Assembly: GCA_034189135.1 (NCBI GenBank)
Contig: JAXHVO010000035.1
Coordinates: 1-64,000 of the forward strand
Origin: Thermodesulfobacteriota bacterium
GTDB taxonomy: Bacteria; Desulfobacterota; Desulfobacteria; Desulfobacterales; JAUWMJ01
Length of the DNA stretch: 64,000 bases
Direction: 5' to 3'
A program made the translations under genes and the position numbers. The notes under the pieces are model-generated. The model did no database searches, was not told the origin of the DNA, and saw only the letters and a program-made list of their open reading frames with translations. Shown one piece after another: positions 46,660-55,701 of this stretch. Positions within the stretch are counted from its first letter, which is position 1, and every line of letters begins with the position of its first letter.

Positions 46660-46785
46660 TTATCCTCCGAAATCCGAGATAGCGGTACAATTATATTTTG
46701 ATTTAAGTTTTTTTAAAACAGGTTCAAGTTCTTGTCCGTTCGAGTCCGGTTGCCGGATGGTCCCTCCCAGGCTTAACCCAGGCAT
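46660..46785 (-). CDS. Possible small ORF between ackA and the AOR gene
   Basis: A 41-codon frame starting MPGLSLGGTIRQPDSNGQEL and ending ISDFGG, directly after the ackA stop and ending just before the AOR ATG. Lys/Leu composition is protein-like, but there is no clear Shine-Dalgarno sequence. The terminal Gly-Gly is encoded by the GGAGGA that forms the AOR Shine-Dalgarno sequence. It may be spurious or a leader that couples translation. Confidence 0.25.
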   Translation of the reverse strand: MPGLSLGGTIRQPDSNGQELEPVLKKLKSKYNCTAISDFGG

Positions 46786-46788
46786 GCT

Positions 46789-48003
46789 TTAGCCTTGTCT
46801 TTCTTGATGAAGAAGCTCGAGGGTCTGAAGGGCGATTTCCTGTTCCTCGTCAGTGGGAATGACCAGCACTTTCACCGGACTTTCCTCACTTTGTATTTCT
46901 CGACACGTTTTATTAGCTGTTGCATTTTTTTCCGGATCAAGGATAATGCCCAGGTTTTTTAAGCCCTGGCAGACCAACTCCCTGATCAACGGTGAGTTTT
47001 CTCCGATCCCTGCGGTAAAAACAACGGCATCGATGCCGCCTAAAACAAAAGTGTAAGCACCAATAAATTTTTTGATCCGGTAAGTGAAAACCTTAACCGC
47101 CATGTCAGCCTGTTTATTGCTTTTTTCACAGGCTTGGAAAATATCACGTAAGTCGTTACTGCCGATTCCGGCAAGACCCAATAGGCCACTTTGCTTATTC
47201 AACAGTTCATTAATCTGTCGAGGATCAAGCTGTTTGTGTTCCATAAGGTAAAAAACGATGGCCGGATCAATATCCCCGCAACGGGTCCCCATCATCAGTC
47301 CCTCCAGGGGGGTGAATCCCATACTGGTATCTATGCTGCGGCCTCCGTCAACCGCTGTAATACTGCACCCGCTACCAAGATGGCAGGATACGATTTTTAG
47401 TTCCTGCAATGGCCGATTGAGAAAGTTGGCCGCAGTCCGGGAGACATATTGATGGCTGGTGCCTTGGAAACCGTACCTGCGCACTTGGTCTTCCTGATAT
47501 AGCGCATACGGCAATCCGTAAAGATAGGCATGTTGCGGAATTGTCTTGTGAAATGCGGTGTCGAAAACGGCTACCTGAGGAACACCCGGAAAGATATCCT
47601 CGCACGCTTCAACCCCCTCCAGGTTCGGCGGGTTGTGTAACGGGGCCAATTCAAAAAAGCTTTTTATAACCTGTTTAATCCGATCATCAATCACAACAGA
47701 GCGGTTGATCGTCTCCCCGCCGTGAACCACCCGGTGACCGATGCCGGCAATATCCATCCCGGGTTGAATATTGCCGGCATTTTTATTGGTCAGAAAATCT
47801 GCGATAAGTCTTACCGCCTGGCGGGTGTTTGCCACCTGTATTTCTTTGGAAGCCCGTTTACCTCCAGTTGTCTTCATGCTGATTTTTGTGCCTTTTTGCC
47901 CGATTCGCTCCACGATACCGTCGGCCATCACCTTTAGATTGTCTTTTTTAAACAGGGTAAATTTAACGGAAGAACTACCCGTGTTGATTATCAGAACATA
48001 CAT
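46789..48003 (-). CDS. ackA: Acetate kinase
   Basis: 404-residue acetate kinase: LIINTGSSSVKFTLF at the start, GHRVVHGGE, FDTAFH, HLGSGCSITAVDGGRSIDTSMGFTPLEGLMMGTRCGDIDPAI, and FTAGIGENSPLIRE. It converts acetyl phosphate and ADP to acetate and ATP. No phosphotransacetylase gene is adjacent; the acetyl phosphate maker here is the upstream xsc. The gap to xsc is 182 nt on the same strand. Confidence 0.95.
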   Translation of the reverse strand: MYVLIINTGSSSVKFTLFKKDNLKVMADGIVERIGQKGTKISMKTTGGKRASKEIQVANTRQAVRLIADFLTNKNAGNIQPGMDIAGIGHRVVHGGETINRSVVIDDRIKQVIKSFFELAPLHNPPNLEGVEACEDIFPGVPQVAVFDTAFHKTIPQHAYLYGLPYALYQEDQVRRYGFQGTSHQYVSRTAANFLNRPLQELKIVSCHLGSGCSITAVDGGRSIDTSMGFTPLEGLMMGTRCGDIDPAIVFYLMEHKQLDPRQINELLNKQSGLLGLAGIGSNDLRDIFQACEKSNKQADMAVKVFTYRIKKFIGAYTFVLGGIDAVVFTAGIGENSPLIRELVCQGLKNLGIILDPEKNATANKTCREIQSEESPVKVLVIPTDEEQEIALQTLELLHQERQG

Positions 48004-48185
48004 ATCAAGTTTTTTTCCGTGTTATCTGATGATGGTAACATGGCCCGCAGCCGTGCAGTTACGGCAAGCGGCATGAGCAAAACAAGGACCTCTTTGAGAA
48101 AGGCATCGGCCTCGCTCCAGATGAAAAAATTATTTCCGACTCCAAGGCCTGAAAACGGAGGAATCTTCTCTCATTAACTCCACGA

Positions 48186-49919
48186 TTACTTGGCGTTTAA
48201 ATGGGCATATTTATCCAGGTAACGTACCGGCATGTTCAGCGCATCTCTTCTGAACGGTTCTGCCAGCACTTCTTCCCCACCCTGGACAATGGCATTGATC
48301 ACGCACGGTTTTCCCGAAGCGATGGCCTGCTTCATCACATCGGCCACCTGGTCAGGATGATCAACGCGAAAACCCAGGGCGCCCATATCTTCCGCCAGTT
48401 TTTCATAATCCGGGTTTTCCGGGAGGTTTGCACCGACAAAGCGGTTGTCATAGTAGTCAATCTGGTTTTTCTTTTCAGCCCCCCACTCGTAATTGGTGGC
48501 CACAATGGCGATCACCGGAATATTTTCGCGGACAGCGGTCATCACTTCAGCCACACCGCTGATACCGTAAGCACCGTCGCCCTGAAAGGCGATTACCGGA
48601 GTATCGGGCTTTCCGATTTTGCAGCCCAGCGCCGCGCCATAGGCAAATCCGCAGTTTCCCCAGGATAGCGCGGAAATGTGCTGACGAATGCCCTCAAACT
48701 TCAGGTAGGCATTGATCATGGAGGAGTTGTTGCCGATATCGGTGGTTACGATGGACCCTTCGGGCAGAGCTCGGGTCCATTCCCGGTGAAAGCGACGGGG
48801 ATGCATGGGTCGCGACTGTGAACCGGTGCTCCATTCAGCCAGTTCGGTACCCCAGATGTCTTTTTCCTTTTGTACATCGGCCAACCGCTGGTTGTTCTTT
48901 TCCATGTTCGGGTTTAATTCCCTGATTCGTTTGAAAAGCAATGCGGTAAACTCTTTAACATCACCGCAACTATACACATCGGCTTTTTTCGACAGACCGA
49001 GAGCGCTGATATTGACGTCACACTGGATAAGCTTGGCTTGGTCCGGCCAGTAGACCATGTCGTACTGAGGCAACGTTCCGAACGGTCCCAGGCGGGTGCC
49101 CAGGGCGATGACCACATCCGCTTTGTTGATGATCCGCATGGCCGCTTTGGAACCGCAGTAGCCGATAGGGCCGCAGGCCAAGTCATGACTGGCGGGGAAC
49201 GTATCGTTATGAAGATAACTGTTAACCACCGGAGCGGTGATAAACTCTGACAGATTCCTGACCTCGGTCAGGGCATCCGCCTGGGAAACGCCACCACCGG
49301 ACACGATCACCGGAAACCTGGCATGAACGATCAGTTGAGCCGCTGCTTCCAAATCCTCCATGGAACCCGCACCGCGTTTGATGACCGGTGTTTGGTAGAT
49401 TTCGTCGTTGCATTCGCCGTAGAAAAAGTCACGGGGAATGTTCAGATGGGTGGGCCCGTTAAAATTCTTGGCCATGTAAAAACAGCGGCGGGCCAGTTCA
49501 GCCATCCGTTCGGGCCGGTTGACCCGTACCTGGTAAACCGTTTGTTTTTCGAACATGGCCATCTGGTCCAGTTCCTGGAAGCCACCGGTTCCAATGCCCA
49601 TCGAGCCGGTTTCAGGTGACAGAGCCACCACCGGGGAGTGTGCCCAGTAAGCGGCCACCAGGGCGGAAACGAAATTGGCAACTCCTGGACCGTTCTGACC
49701 GATGCAGGCCTGGGGTTTGCCGGTTATTCTGGCCAAGCCATCTGCAGCATGGGTGGCAGCTTGTTCGTGGGCCACAGGAATGAAACGGATGCCGGCATCG
49801 GGAAACAGATCCAGTGCATCCATGTAAGCCGATCCCACAATTCCAAAAACGTTTTTCACCCCTTCTGCCACCATGGTCTCGACCAAGGCTTCACTCGGGG
49901 TCATCTTGACTTTGCTCAC
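48186..49919 (-). CDS. xsc: Sulfoacetaldehyde acetyltransferase
   Basis: 577-residue ThDP enzyme. It cleaves sulfoacetaldehyde with phosphate to acetyl phosphate and sulfite. The Xsc character is shown by the start KMTPSEALVETMVAEGVKNVFGIVGSAYMDALDLFP, HEQAATHAADG with the ThDP Glu/His region, and the ThDP motif GDGAYGISGVAEVMTAV...NYEWGAEKKNQ, which together separate it from acetolactate synthase. Length matches the family. No taurine aminotransferase, isethionate enzyme or sulfonate transporter lies in the window. A strong inverted repeat at 49988-50010 in front of it suggests regulated expression. Confidence 0.93.
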   Translation of the reverse strand: MSKVKMTPSEALVETMVAEGVKNVFGIVGSAYMDALDLFPDAGIRFIPVAHEQAATHAADGLARITGKPQACIGQNGPGVANFVSALVAAYWAHSPVVALSPETGSMGIGTGGFQELDQMAMFEKQTVYQVRVNRPERMAELARRCFYMAKNFNGPTHLNIPRDFFYGECNDEIYQTPVIKRGAGSMEDLEAAAQLIVHARFPVIVSGGGVSQADALTEVRNLSEFITAPVVNSYLHNDTFPASHDLACGPIGYCGSKAAMRIINKADVVIALGTRLGPFGTLPQYDMVYWPDQAKLIQCDVNISALGLSKKADVYSCGDVKEFTALLFKRIRELNPNMEKNNQRLADVQKEKDIWGTELAEWSTGSQSRPMHPRRFHREWTRALPEGSIVTTDIGNNSSMINAYLKFEGIRQHISALSWGNCGFAYGAALGCKIGKPDTPVIAFQGDGAYGISGVAEVMTAVRENIPVIAIVATNYEWGAEKKNQIDYYDNRFVGANLPENPDYEKLAEDMGALGFRVDHPDQVADVMKQAIASGKPCVINAIVQGGEEVLAEPFRRDALNMPVRYLDKYAHLNAK

Positions 49920-49987
49920 GTTGTTTCTCCTAAATTATCTGCTAGTTAAATGAATTGATTAAGGATAAAGGTATTTGTCATTTCGTA

Positions 49988-50010
49988 TATCAGATATCTA
50001 ATATCTGATA
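49988..50010 (-). promoter_or_regulatory. Palindromic operator candidate upstream of xsc
   Basis: Perfect 9-bp arms TATCAGATA and TATCTGATA around TCTAA, 69 bp before the xsc start. On the minus strand a TTGACG box (about 50012-50017) lies just upstream, so a bound dimer would cover the core promoter. The regulator is not known; GntR-type repressors use similar AT-rich dyads. Confidence 0.55.
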
Positions 50011-50311
50011 CCCCGTCAACACAAATTGGAAAAACCAGTCAAGAGACATTTCCGCACAGGCCGATAGTTTGAAAAGAATTCCCGGCGCAAATAGCGTGAC
50101 CCAATCAGGATGAATACGCGAATCGACAGGTATCGTTTTTCGATCATTAAATATCCAGAAATTTCGCACAATTTTCTTATTTAAAACGGAACATATTTAT
50201 GACACCCACTATAATAAAATAGTGGTCGTCGGGCAGGCAGTCATTCATGCACGATAGTTAACGGTGAATAGTTCTGCGGTTGGGGAGTTTTTCAAACTTG
50301 TTGCAAAAAGC
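50011..50311. other. Intergenic region between xsc and the hydrolase
   Basis: No gene. It contains a hairpin CCACTAT-AATAAA-ATAGTGG (50206-50225) and a ~24-nt word (TTTAAAACGGAACATATT...) that recurs at about 60817-60840 (TTTAAAACGGAATATATT...). The rest shows nothing recognisable. Confidence 0.4.
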
Positions 50312-50914
50312 TTAAATATGGGAAGACAAGACCGATTCAAGCTCGCCCAAGCATCCTGTATAGAAATGATCCGCTCCTGTTATGATTTCCAGATGTGCTG
50401 TTGGATTCCACAAAGGGCGCATGGTTTTAATTCGATCGGCAGGGGCAACATCATCCTGGCTGCCGGTTACCACCAGCTTAAGGCAGGGGATTGAATGAAC
50501 CGGATTAAAATCGACAAACCCGACAGGCGGCGACACCATGACCATATTCTCAACCAAATTGATCTTATTGATTGCCAGCGCATTGACCCAGGTGCCAAAG
50601 GAGTAGCCTGCCAGATTGATCTCTTTGATCCCTTTGTCTTTAAGGATTGAAAGTGCAGCACGGACATCTTCCTGTTCGCCTGCGCCGTCATCGTAACTTC
50701 CCTGGCTGTTTCCCGCGCCGCGAAAATTGAATTTTAAGGTGGTAAAACCTTTTTTTTGATAGGCACGGGCAATGAGATCGACAATAAAATTGTGCATATC
50801 CCCGCCATAAAGGGGGTGTGGGTGGGTAATGACCACCCCGTTGTCCATGCTGTTTTTATCGAGCAGGCCTTCCAATTGGTAATTTTCAGATAGAAAAGAA
50901 ATGCTCTGTTCCAT
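50312..50914 (-). CDS. Alpha/beta hydrolase
   Basis: 200-residue alpha/beta hydrolase of the COG2945-like group: VVITHPHPLYGGDMHN (oxyanion region), FRGAGNSQGSYDDG, nucleophile elbow GYSFGTW with Ser, and a late His in GADHFYTG. Substrate unknown. The ATG overlaps the stop of the upstream lipoprotein gene (TAATG), so translation is coupled. Confidence 0.82.
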   Translation of the reverse strand: MEQSISFLSENYQLEGLLDKNSMDNGVVITHPHPLYGGDMHNFIVDLIARAYQKKGFTTLKFNFRGAGNSQGSYDDGAGEQEDVRAALSILKDKGIKEINLAGYSFGTWVNALAINKINLVENMVMVSPPVGFVDFNPVHSIPCLKLVVTGSQDDVAPADRIKTMRPLWNPTAHLEIITGADHFYTGCLGELESVLSSHI

Positions 50915-51516
50915 TATTCAATGACAAAATGCACGCGTCTGTTTTTTCTTTTTGATTCTTCGCTGCGGCTCTTATATGAGGGACATTCCTTCCCATAGCT
51001 GACAACGGTCAGCCGTGACGGCGATATACCCATCTTTATCAAAAAACTTTTTACCTCCCCCCCGCGCCTTGCGCCAAAGGCAAGGTTATACTCGGCGGTA
51101 CCCGGCTCATCTGTATGTCCTTGAATGATTACCGAAATTTCAGGATTAGTTTTTAGCCAGCCGGCTTTTTTCTCTAACAATGCCTGTGCTGCTGAAGACA
51201 GGGAATAACTTCCTTTGCTAAAATAGATGTCTTCATTTTCGAACAGGTTCATGGCATCCGCCATGTCACGTTCCGCTTTTGCCGATGCTTCTCTCAGACG
51301 TTCTTCCTCGAGAATTCGCTGCTGTTCAAGCTCTTCCTGTCTTTTTATTTCGGCAAGTCGTGATTCTTCTTCCTCTTTCTGTCTGGCAGCCTCATCCTCA
51401 GATACCTGACTTAAAGAAGGCTCGTCTTCAATGGTCTTGCCGGCACATGAGATAAAATAGACATGACCGGGTAGAATAAATAAGAGGGCCAAACCGATCC
51501 ACAGCTTATTTTTCAT
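50914..51516 (-). CDS. Pal/OmpA-like peptidoglycan-binding lipoprotein
   Basis: 200 residues. Signal peptide with a lipobox Cys (YFISCAG, residue about 24), a Glu/Arg-rich coiled coil (about 40-90: SEDEAARQKEEEESRLAEIK), then an OmpA C-terminal domain (GHTDEPGTAEYNLAFGARRGGEVKSFLIKMGI; SYGKECP). It anchors the outer membrane to peptidoglycan. ATG 51516 is chosen for AAGGAGAAGGGA just upstream and for the signal peptide. Confidence 0.87.
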   Translation of the reverse strand: MKNKLWIGLALLFILPGHVYFISCAGKTIEDEPSLSQVSEDEAARQKEEEESRLAEIKRQEELEQQRILEEERLREASAKAERDMADAMNLFENEDIYFSKGSYSLSSAAQALLEKKAGWLKTNPEISVIIQGHTDEPGTAEYNLAFGARRGGEVKSFLIKMGISPSRLTVVSYGKECPSYKSRSEESKRKNRRVHFVIE

Positions 51517-51545
51517 TCCCTTCTCCTTTTTTGCCGGGGTTTTCT

Positions 51546-51908
51546 TTATTCTCCATAGATATGCAGCCTTTCGTGGTACCATATCCCCAGGACATCAAAA
51601 ATCTCAATATCGGCAAAGTATACCTTGGTGAGTCCGTGTTTTTTTGCAATATCCCCAATGGCATTGGAGTTAAACTCCGTATAAAGCCCGTAACCGGACA
51701 CCGGCTCCTCTATATGGATGATTAACCCACGCGCCTGGCTATCCGTTACAGGCGTGTTGTGAAGATCTATTGTATATGGTAGCCTGTAGTGCTTGAAGAC
51801 CCTGCCTCGTAAAATACTATTGTCAGAAAGACCTATGGACATACATCCGCTTATTAACGGAAGAAGCAAAAGCAGGCCTGCTAAAAAGATATATTTTTTA
51901 AGTGTCAT
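51546..51908 (-). CDS. TRL-like lipoprotein (1)
   Basis: 120-residue lipoprotein: signal peptide LIFLAGLLLLLP-type core and lipobox ISGC (Cys about 22). The remainder (RGLIIHIEEPVSGYGLYTEFNSNAIGDIAKKHGLTKVYFADIEIFDVLGIWYHERLHIYGE) has the TRL-like pattern, ending in a short beta hairpin and an aromatic/YGE tail shared with the next gene. Function unknown. It is followed by the Pal-like gene after 29 nt, so the three lipoproteins may form one operon. Confidence 0.75.
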   Translation of the reverse strand: MTLKKYIFLAGLLLLLPLISGCMSIGLSDNSILRGRVFKHYRLPYTIDLHNTPVTDSQARGLIIHIEEPVSGYGLYTEFNSNAIGDIAKKHGLTKVYFADIEIFDVLGIWYHERLHIYGE

Positions 51909-51920
51909 GTGATGTTACCA

Positions 51921-52217
51921 TCAATCCCCATAAACGATCACTCGCCACCGGGCATATATTCCGAAAAATATCTGGGTTGATTCCTGGTCCGCATGTTTTA
52001 AAACCGTAATATTTCCGTTTTTTGCTGCGGCCGCATAGCTGGCATCCCCCCATGAAACCAGCCAGAAGAGGCTGTAAGCTTCGGCAACTCCCACTTTGGA
52101 ACCCAGTTCTGTTCTGTCGAGGTTCGAATCATAGGGAGTTTTGATATGCACATAGGCACAGCCGCTGAAGATTAAAATGACGGCAAGCAAAATTGCAAGT
52201 TTGAATCCGGATTTCAT
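51921..52217 (-). CDS. TRL-like lipoprotein (2)
   Basis: 98-residue lipoprotein with a signal peptide and lipobox FSGC (Cys about 20). The body (SKVGVAEAYSLFWLVSWGDASYAAAAKNGNITVLKHAD) is typical of the TRL-like protein family (PF13146), which is often found as tandem paralogues; it ends ...RWRVIVYGD, like its neighbour. The gap to the next gene is 12 nt. Function unknown. Confidence 0.8.
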   Translation of the reverse strand: MKSGFKLAILLAVILIFSGCAYVHIKTPYDSNLDRTELGSKVGVAEAYSLFWLVSWGDASYAAAAKNGNITVLKHADQESTQIFFGIYARWRVIVYGD

Positions 52218-52383
52218 AACAACTCCTTATCATATGGATGGGTTTATCATCTTTATAGCAAAAGGGTTTTCCTTTTTCAATACAATATCTTCAATCTGAA
52301 TTTCAGCAACTAAAAAACAGTTATTTAAAAAAGCTAAAGTTTTAACCGGTAATGACCGATGGATAAATCAGGAGGTTCATATC

Positions 52384-52590
52384 GTGGATATTATCGTTGG
52401 CGGCATGCCTTTTATCAAAAAGGACCCGCCCCAAGAAAAAATGGCTTTACGCTCCAATACAAAGCTGTTTCGCAAAGATCAGCGGAAAAACAAACAGGAT
52501 CGGCGAAAGAGTGTAAGGGATGGTGTGTTTGTGTCGCTGTCGTATAAAAAAGATCGTCGAACGCAGCGGGATAGAAGAAAAAGCTATTAA
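52384..52590 (+). CDS. Small basic protein of unknown function
   Basis: 68 residues, rich in Lys/Arg/Asp: two related basic blocks (RKDQRKNKQDRRKSVRDG and KKDRRTQRDRRKSY) separated by VFVSLSYK. The GTG start follows GGAGGTTCATATC. The blocks suggest nucleic-acid or membrane-surface binding, but no function is known to me. It is isolated and opposite in strand to its neighbours. Confidence 0.55.
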   Translation: MDIIVGGMPFIKKDPPQEKMALRSNTKLFRKDQRKNKQDRRKSVRDGVFVSLSYKKDRRTQRDRRKSY

Positions 52591-52717
52591 GACCTGCAGG
52601 CCAAAGAGGGCATGTTGACACGGCCTATATAGAGGGCGATAGCAAAGACCAAATCACCACCAGCGTTACGGACAGGCAAAAGGTTCCGCATGGCAGAAAA
52701 ATAGCCATATGCGGATG

Positions 52718-53332
52718 TTACTGGCTTTCCACCGGGGCCACAATCAGTTTTTGTCCGGGATGAATGACCGCCTCAGGAGTCAGGCGGTTTAATTTACGCA
52801 AATCATCCACCGTGATCCCGTAACGGCGGCTGATCTGATAGAGTGTTTCCTTGGCCTTGACCTCATGATAGACCGGATGCGCCATTTTTTGCGACACCTT
52901 TGCCGGTTCCGGTTTTTTGCTTTTAGCAGTTTTACGGCCCCTGTTTGGCGAGGTGTAAAGCTCATTGTTGATAATATCCAATTTTAAAGACGTTGACGTT
53001 TCAAACCTGTCGAACCGGTCGAGCAACAGGTCAAATTTTTTCCTCTGCGTATCAAAAAGTGTCAGTTCTTTATCGATGTCGGCCAGTTTAACAAGTCTTT
53101 CTTCAAGATGGGCCACGCGTTTCTCCAGGGTGACGATTTCTTTTTTGCTTGCCATATCAGTCGTTTTTGTGAGGAAAATGATAAATAATAAAATCATCAC
53201 CACAAAACCAACGCCCAGCAAAATAATAGGCATGGGAGATGATTTTTTTCTGTCCCATATATGGCGCTCGTCTTCATTTAAATAATCCTCTCCGGTCACT
53301 TCCTCTATTGTGTCAATATACTCCTCATCCAT
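52718..53332 (-). CDS. Membrane-anchored LysM protein
   Basis: 204 residues: a cytoplasmic acidic N-terminus (MDEEYIDTIEEVTGEDY), one membrane helix (IILLGVGFVVMILLFIIFLT, about 35-54), a coiled coil (about 60-120, KKEIVTLEKRVAHLEERLVKL) and a C-terminal LysM domain (HEVKAKETLYQISRRYGITVDDLRKLN). LysM binds peptidoglycan. It lies beside a lytic transglycosylase on the same strand, consistent with cell-wall work. Confidence 0.83.
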   Translation of the reverse strand: MDEEYIDTIEEVTGEDYLNEDERHIWDRKKSSPMPIILLGVGFVVMILLFIIFLTKTTDMASKKEIVTLEKRVAHLEERLVKLADIDKELTLFDTQRKKFDLLLDRFDRFETSTSLKLDIINNELYTSPNRGRKTAKSKKPEPAKVSQKMAHPVYHEVKAKETLYQISRRYGITVDDLRKLNRLTPEAVIHPGQKLIVAPVESQ

Positions 53333-53444
53333 GGTTCTTTCTCCTTTGATTCACCATTTTTAAAATGAATAAAATAATACATGTTGTGTGTCAAGGGAAA
53401 AGCAACACAATATATAGTGGATAGTGGGGAAAGGGGTCAGCGTT

Positions 53445-54092
53445 TTAGGAATACAGCCGGCTGGCATCCAGTTGGGTTTTATAGTATCGGTAATACTTAA
53501 TCACCTTTTTGACATAGAACCGGGTTGCCCCGAAAGGCGGGATTCCGCGGTGCTCCCTGACTTTTCTGCTCCCGGCGTTATAAGCTGCCAGTGCCAGCTC
53601 CACATCTCCATCAAACTGGTTTAACAGCTTTCTGAAATAACGGACACCGGCATTTATGTTGTGTTCAGGGTTGAAAATGTCCTTTACACCAAGAGATCTG
53701 GCGGTTTTCGGCATCAACTGCATCAGACCCTTGGCGCCTTTTTTAGAAACGGCTTTGGGATTATAACTGGATTCAGCCATAATGATAGCCATCACCATGG
53801 CCGGATCCACCTTATAACGATTGGCCGCTTTGAGAACAATGGGCTGAAACAGATGCTCCGCTGAATTCCAGCTGAGAATGGGTCGCCTTTGATCCTGTTC
53901 GGCAACCGGTGGCTTTTCTTGCAAAGGATCAGAAATGATAGGCTGCCCGATATCATGCTCTTTCGCCACCACCAGAGCGGTCTTAGATTCCTCATATATC
54001 GACGGCATCACCATGCCCATAACGATTGCAACGACGGTTAGCCACAAAGCCAGGTTCATCGAAGGAGGATTTATGGGGGAGTCTTCTTTCAT
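53445..54092 (-). CDS. Lytic transglycosylase (SLT domain)
   Basis: 215-residue lysozyme-like transglycosylase with an N-terminal membrane segment (LALWLTVVAIVMGMVMP) and an SLT domain at about 85-200: catalytic Glu in IMAESSYNPKAVSKKGAKGLMQLMPKTA, then AGVRYFRKLL and LALAAYNAGSRKV. It cleaves peptidoglycan with formation of 1,6-anhydro-muropeptides. It precedes the LysM protein by 112 nt. Confidence 0.88.
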   Translation of the reverse strand: MKEDSPINPPSMNLALWLTVVAIVMGMVMPSIYEESKTALVVAKEHDIGQPIISDPLQEKPPVAEQDQRRPILSWNSAEHLFQPIVLKAANRYKVDPAMVMAIIMAESSYNPKAVSKKGAKGLMQLMPKTARSLGVKDIFNPEHNINAGVRYFRKLLNQFDGDVELALAAYNAGSRKVREHRGIPPFGATRFYVKKVIKYYRYYKTQLDASRLYS

Positions 54093-54237
54093 AACGAATC
54101 ATCAATAAGGATTTAATGATCAGTATTATAATAGGGTAAATCGAGATGTATGTCAATAAAAACAGGGGACCATGGCAGGGTAAGCCCTTCGTGGTAAACC
54201 GATTCTATGCTAACAAATGCGTTTAACATGTTAGGTT

Positions 54238-54753
54238 CTTCTCCAAATTAGTTGGAGAAGAGGGTCCAAGGACTCCAGGGATCAAGGATTCCCCGATGAC
54301 GGGATCTCCGTTTTACTACGACAAGTGTTTGTTTTCTAAAGATTTTATCAGCGCTTTTATAGTGGTTGTTAAAAAACGTTTCTTAATCTAAACGATTTTT
54401 CTTACAACCACATATACCGCAATTCCATATTTTGGAATTTATTTATGAAAAGCGGTACAACATTCTTTCGATCTCTGCTATGTCTTTTTTTGCTGTATCC
54501 AATTCACCTTTATCAATGAAGCCTAAATCTCCAGCTAATAATATCTGGGTTTCCAGTTCGCAAACCGAACCATAAGAAATGTAAAGCATCCTCATGTAAT
54601 CAAGGGTTGTCTTTCTTCATTGGGGAATTTTGCTGTTATTAATATATCTTTAAACAGAGTTTGTATGACTCTCACCAGACATTCAACGCCTTGTAATTCT
54701 TTAGTATTTCACTCGAACCCTTGAAACCTTGGCTCCTTGAACCCTCTGGAACC
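54238..54753 (-). mobile_element. Decayed four-helix-bundle cassette, copy 1
   Basis: In its own (minus-strand) orientation: a purine-rich run of CAAGG/GGTTC words (about 54710-54753), a broken four-helix-bundle gene, more CTTGA/CCTGG/GGACCC words (about 54260-54290), then the palindrome TTCTCCAA-N5-TTGGAGAA (54239-54259) and GAACC. The same order and terminal palindrome recur on the opposite strand at 60854-61118. Confidence 0.6.
54443..54712 (-). pseudogene. Four-helix-bundle (S23/IVS-type) gene, degenerate
   Basis: The downstream part reads cleanly as YMRMLYISYGSVCELETQIL then GDLGFIDKGELDTAKKDIAE and ends RMLYRFS-stop, the C-terminal half of the four-helix-bundle family encoded in 23S rRNA intervening sequences (TIGR02436). 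Upstream, NYKALNVW and ESYKLCLKIY match the first helix but are broken by stops, and a frameshift near 54605 and an internal deletion remove the middle. Not functional. Confidence 0.7.
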
Positions 54754-54991
54754 ACACCGACCCACTTGAAGATGATTCACATGCTTTGTCTGAATTAACT
54801 ACAACTAATCGGAAGCTGATCCACATGTTATTATAAATGGGATTTATTGTAAGGTCATCAATTATGGGTGATACTTTTTACGCCACCATCAAAATTGCTG
54901 CAAGATACTGTTTACAAAATGATTGCAATCACGTATTGAAACATTGTCTCTGACCCTGTTTCTGCTTTTTTTATCAAGATGGAGTTTTAAA

Positions 54992-55651
54992 ATGAATTTC
55001 AGGATAATTTTATATCTTTTTTGTGCTGTTATCTTTTCTGGCACAGCTGCAATTGCAGGCGAAAAGCCGCTGTCTTTAAACGAAATCATGGATAAGGTGG
55101 AAAAAAGATACGATGTGGACGATTTTTCATCGTATTTTGTTCAGGAGTCCACACTTAAAGCCATGGACATCTCGGACGTGGCTTCAGGAAGTATATATGT
55201 CAAGCGCCCGGGCATGATGAGATGGGAGTATGATAAGCCGGACAAACAAACAATCACCACCAACGGGGAAAAGTTATGGGTATATAAGCCGGATGACAAC
55301 CAGGTGATGATCGGTAAGGCGCCTTCTTTTTTCGGGGACGGTAAAGGGGCGGGCTTTTTGTCCGATATAAAGCTGATTCGTGAAAAATTTGAGGTTTATT
55401 TTGAAAAACAAAAAAGTGATCATGACTACGTGTTAAAGCTGTTACCCAAAGAACAAACAGCGGGAATCACTGAAATTTATCTGGCAATTTCAAAAATAAC
55501 CTTTAAAATAAAAAAAATTACCACGCGAAACCAATATGATGATGAAACCGTCATTGATTTGATTAATTCAAAATTTAATCTCAACCTGGACAAGTCGCTG
55601 TTTCACTTTATTGTACCCGAGGGGACGGATGTGATAATGATGGATGAATAG
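54992..55651 (+). CDS. lolA: Outer-membrane lipoprotein carrier protein LolA
   Basis: 219-residue periplasmic LolA with a signal peptide (cleavage after AIA, residue about 23). Family features: SSYFVQESTLKAMDISDVASG, RPGMMRWEYDKPDKQTITTNGEKLWVYKPDDNQV, and VIDLINSKFNLNLDKSLFHFIVPEGTDV at the end. It carries lipoproteins from LolCDE to the outer membrane. ATG 54992 has GGAG upstream; longer in-frame starts have no signal. Confidence 0.9.
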   Translation: MNFRIILYLFCAVIFSGTAAIAGEKPLSLNEIMDKVEKRYDVDDFSSYFVQESTLKAMDISDVASGSIYVKRPGMMRWEYDKPDKQTITTNGEKLWVYKPDDNQVMIGKAPSFFGDGKGAGFLSDIKLIREKFEVYFEKQKSDHDYVLKLLPKEQTAGITEIYLAISKITFKIKKITTRNQYDDETVIDLINSKFNLNLDKSLFHFIVPEGTDVIMMDE

Positions 55652-55701
55652 TGAGATGGTTTTTTTTACAAATTCATCGAAGTTAACTTGATAGGATAAA
55701 C

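Noticed and set aside
46660-46785. MoaD/ThiS-like carrier with C-terminal Gly-Gly next to the pterin enzyme AOR
   Set aside because: It has only 41 codons, half the normal size, and the Gly-Gly is encoded by the Shine-Dalgarno sequence of the AOR gene, so it is a coincidence.
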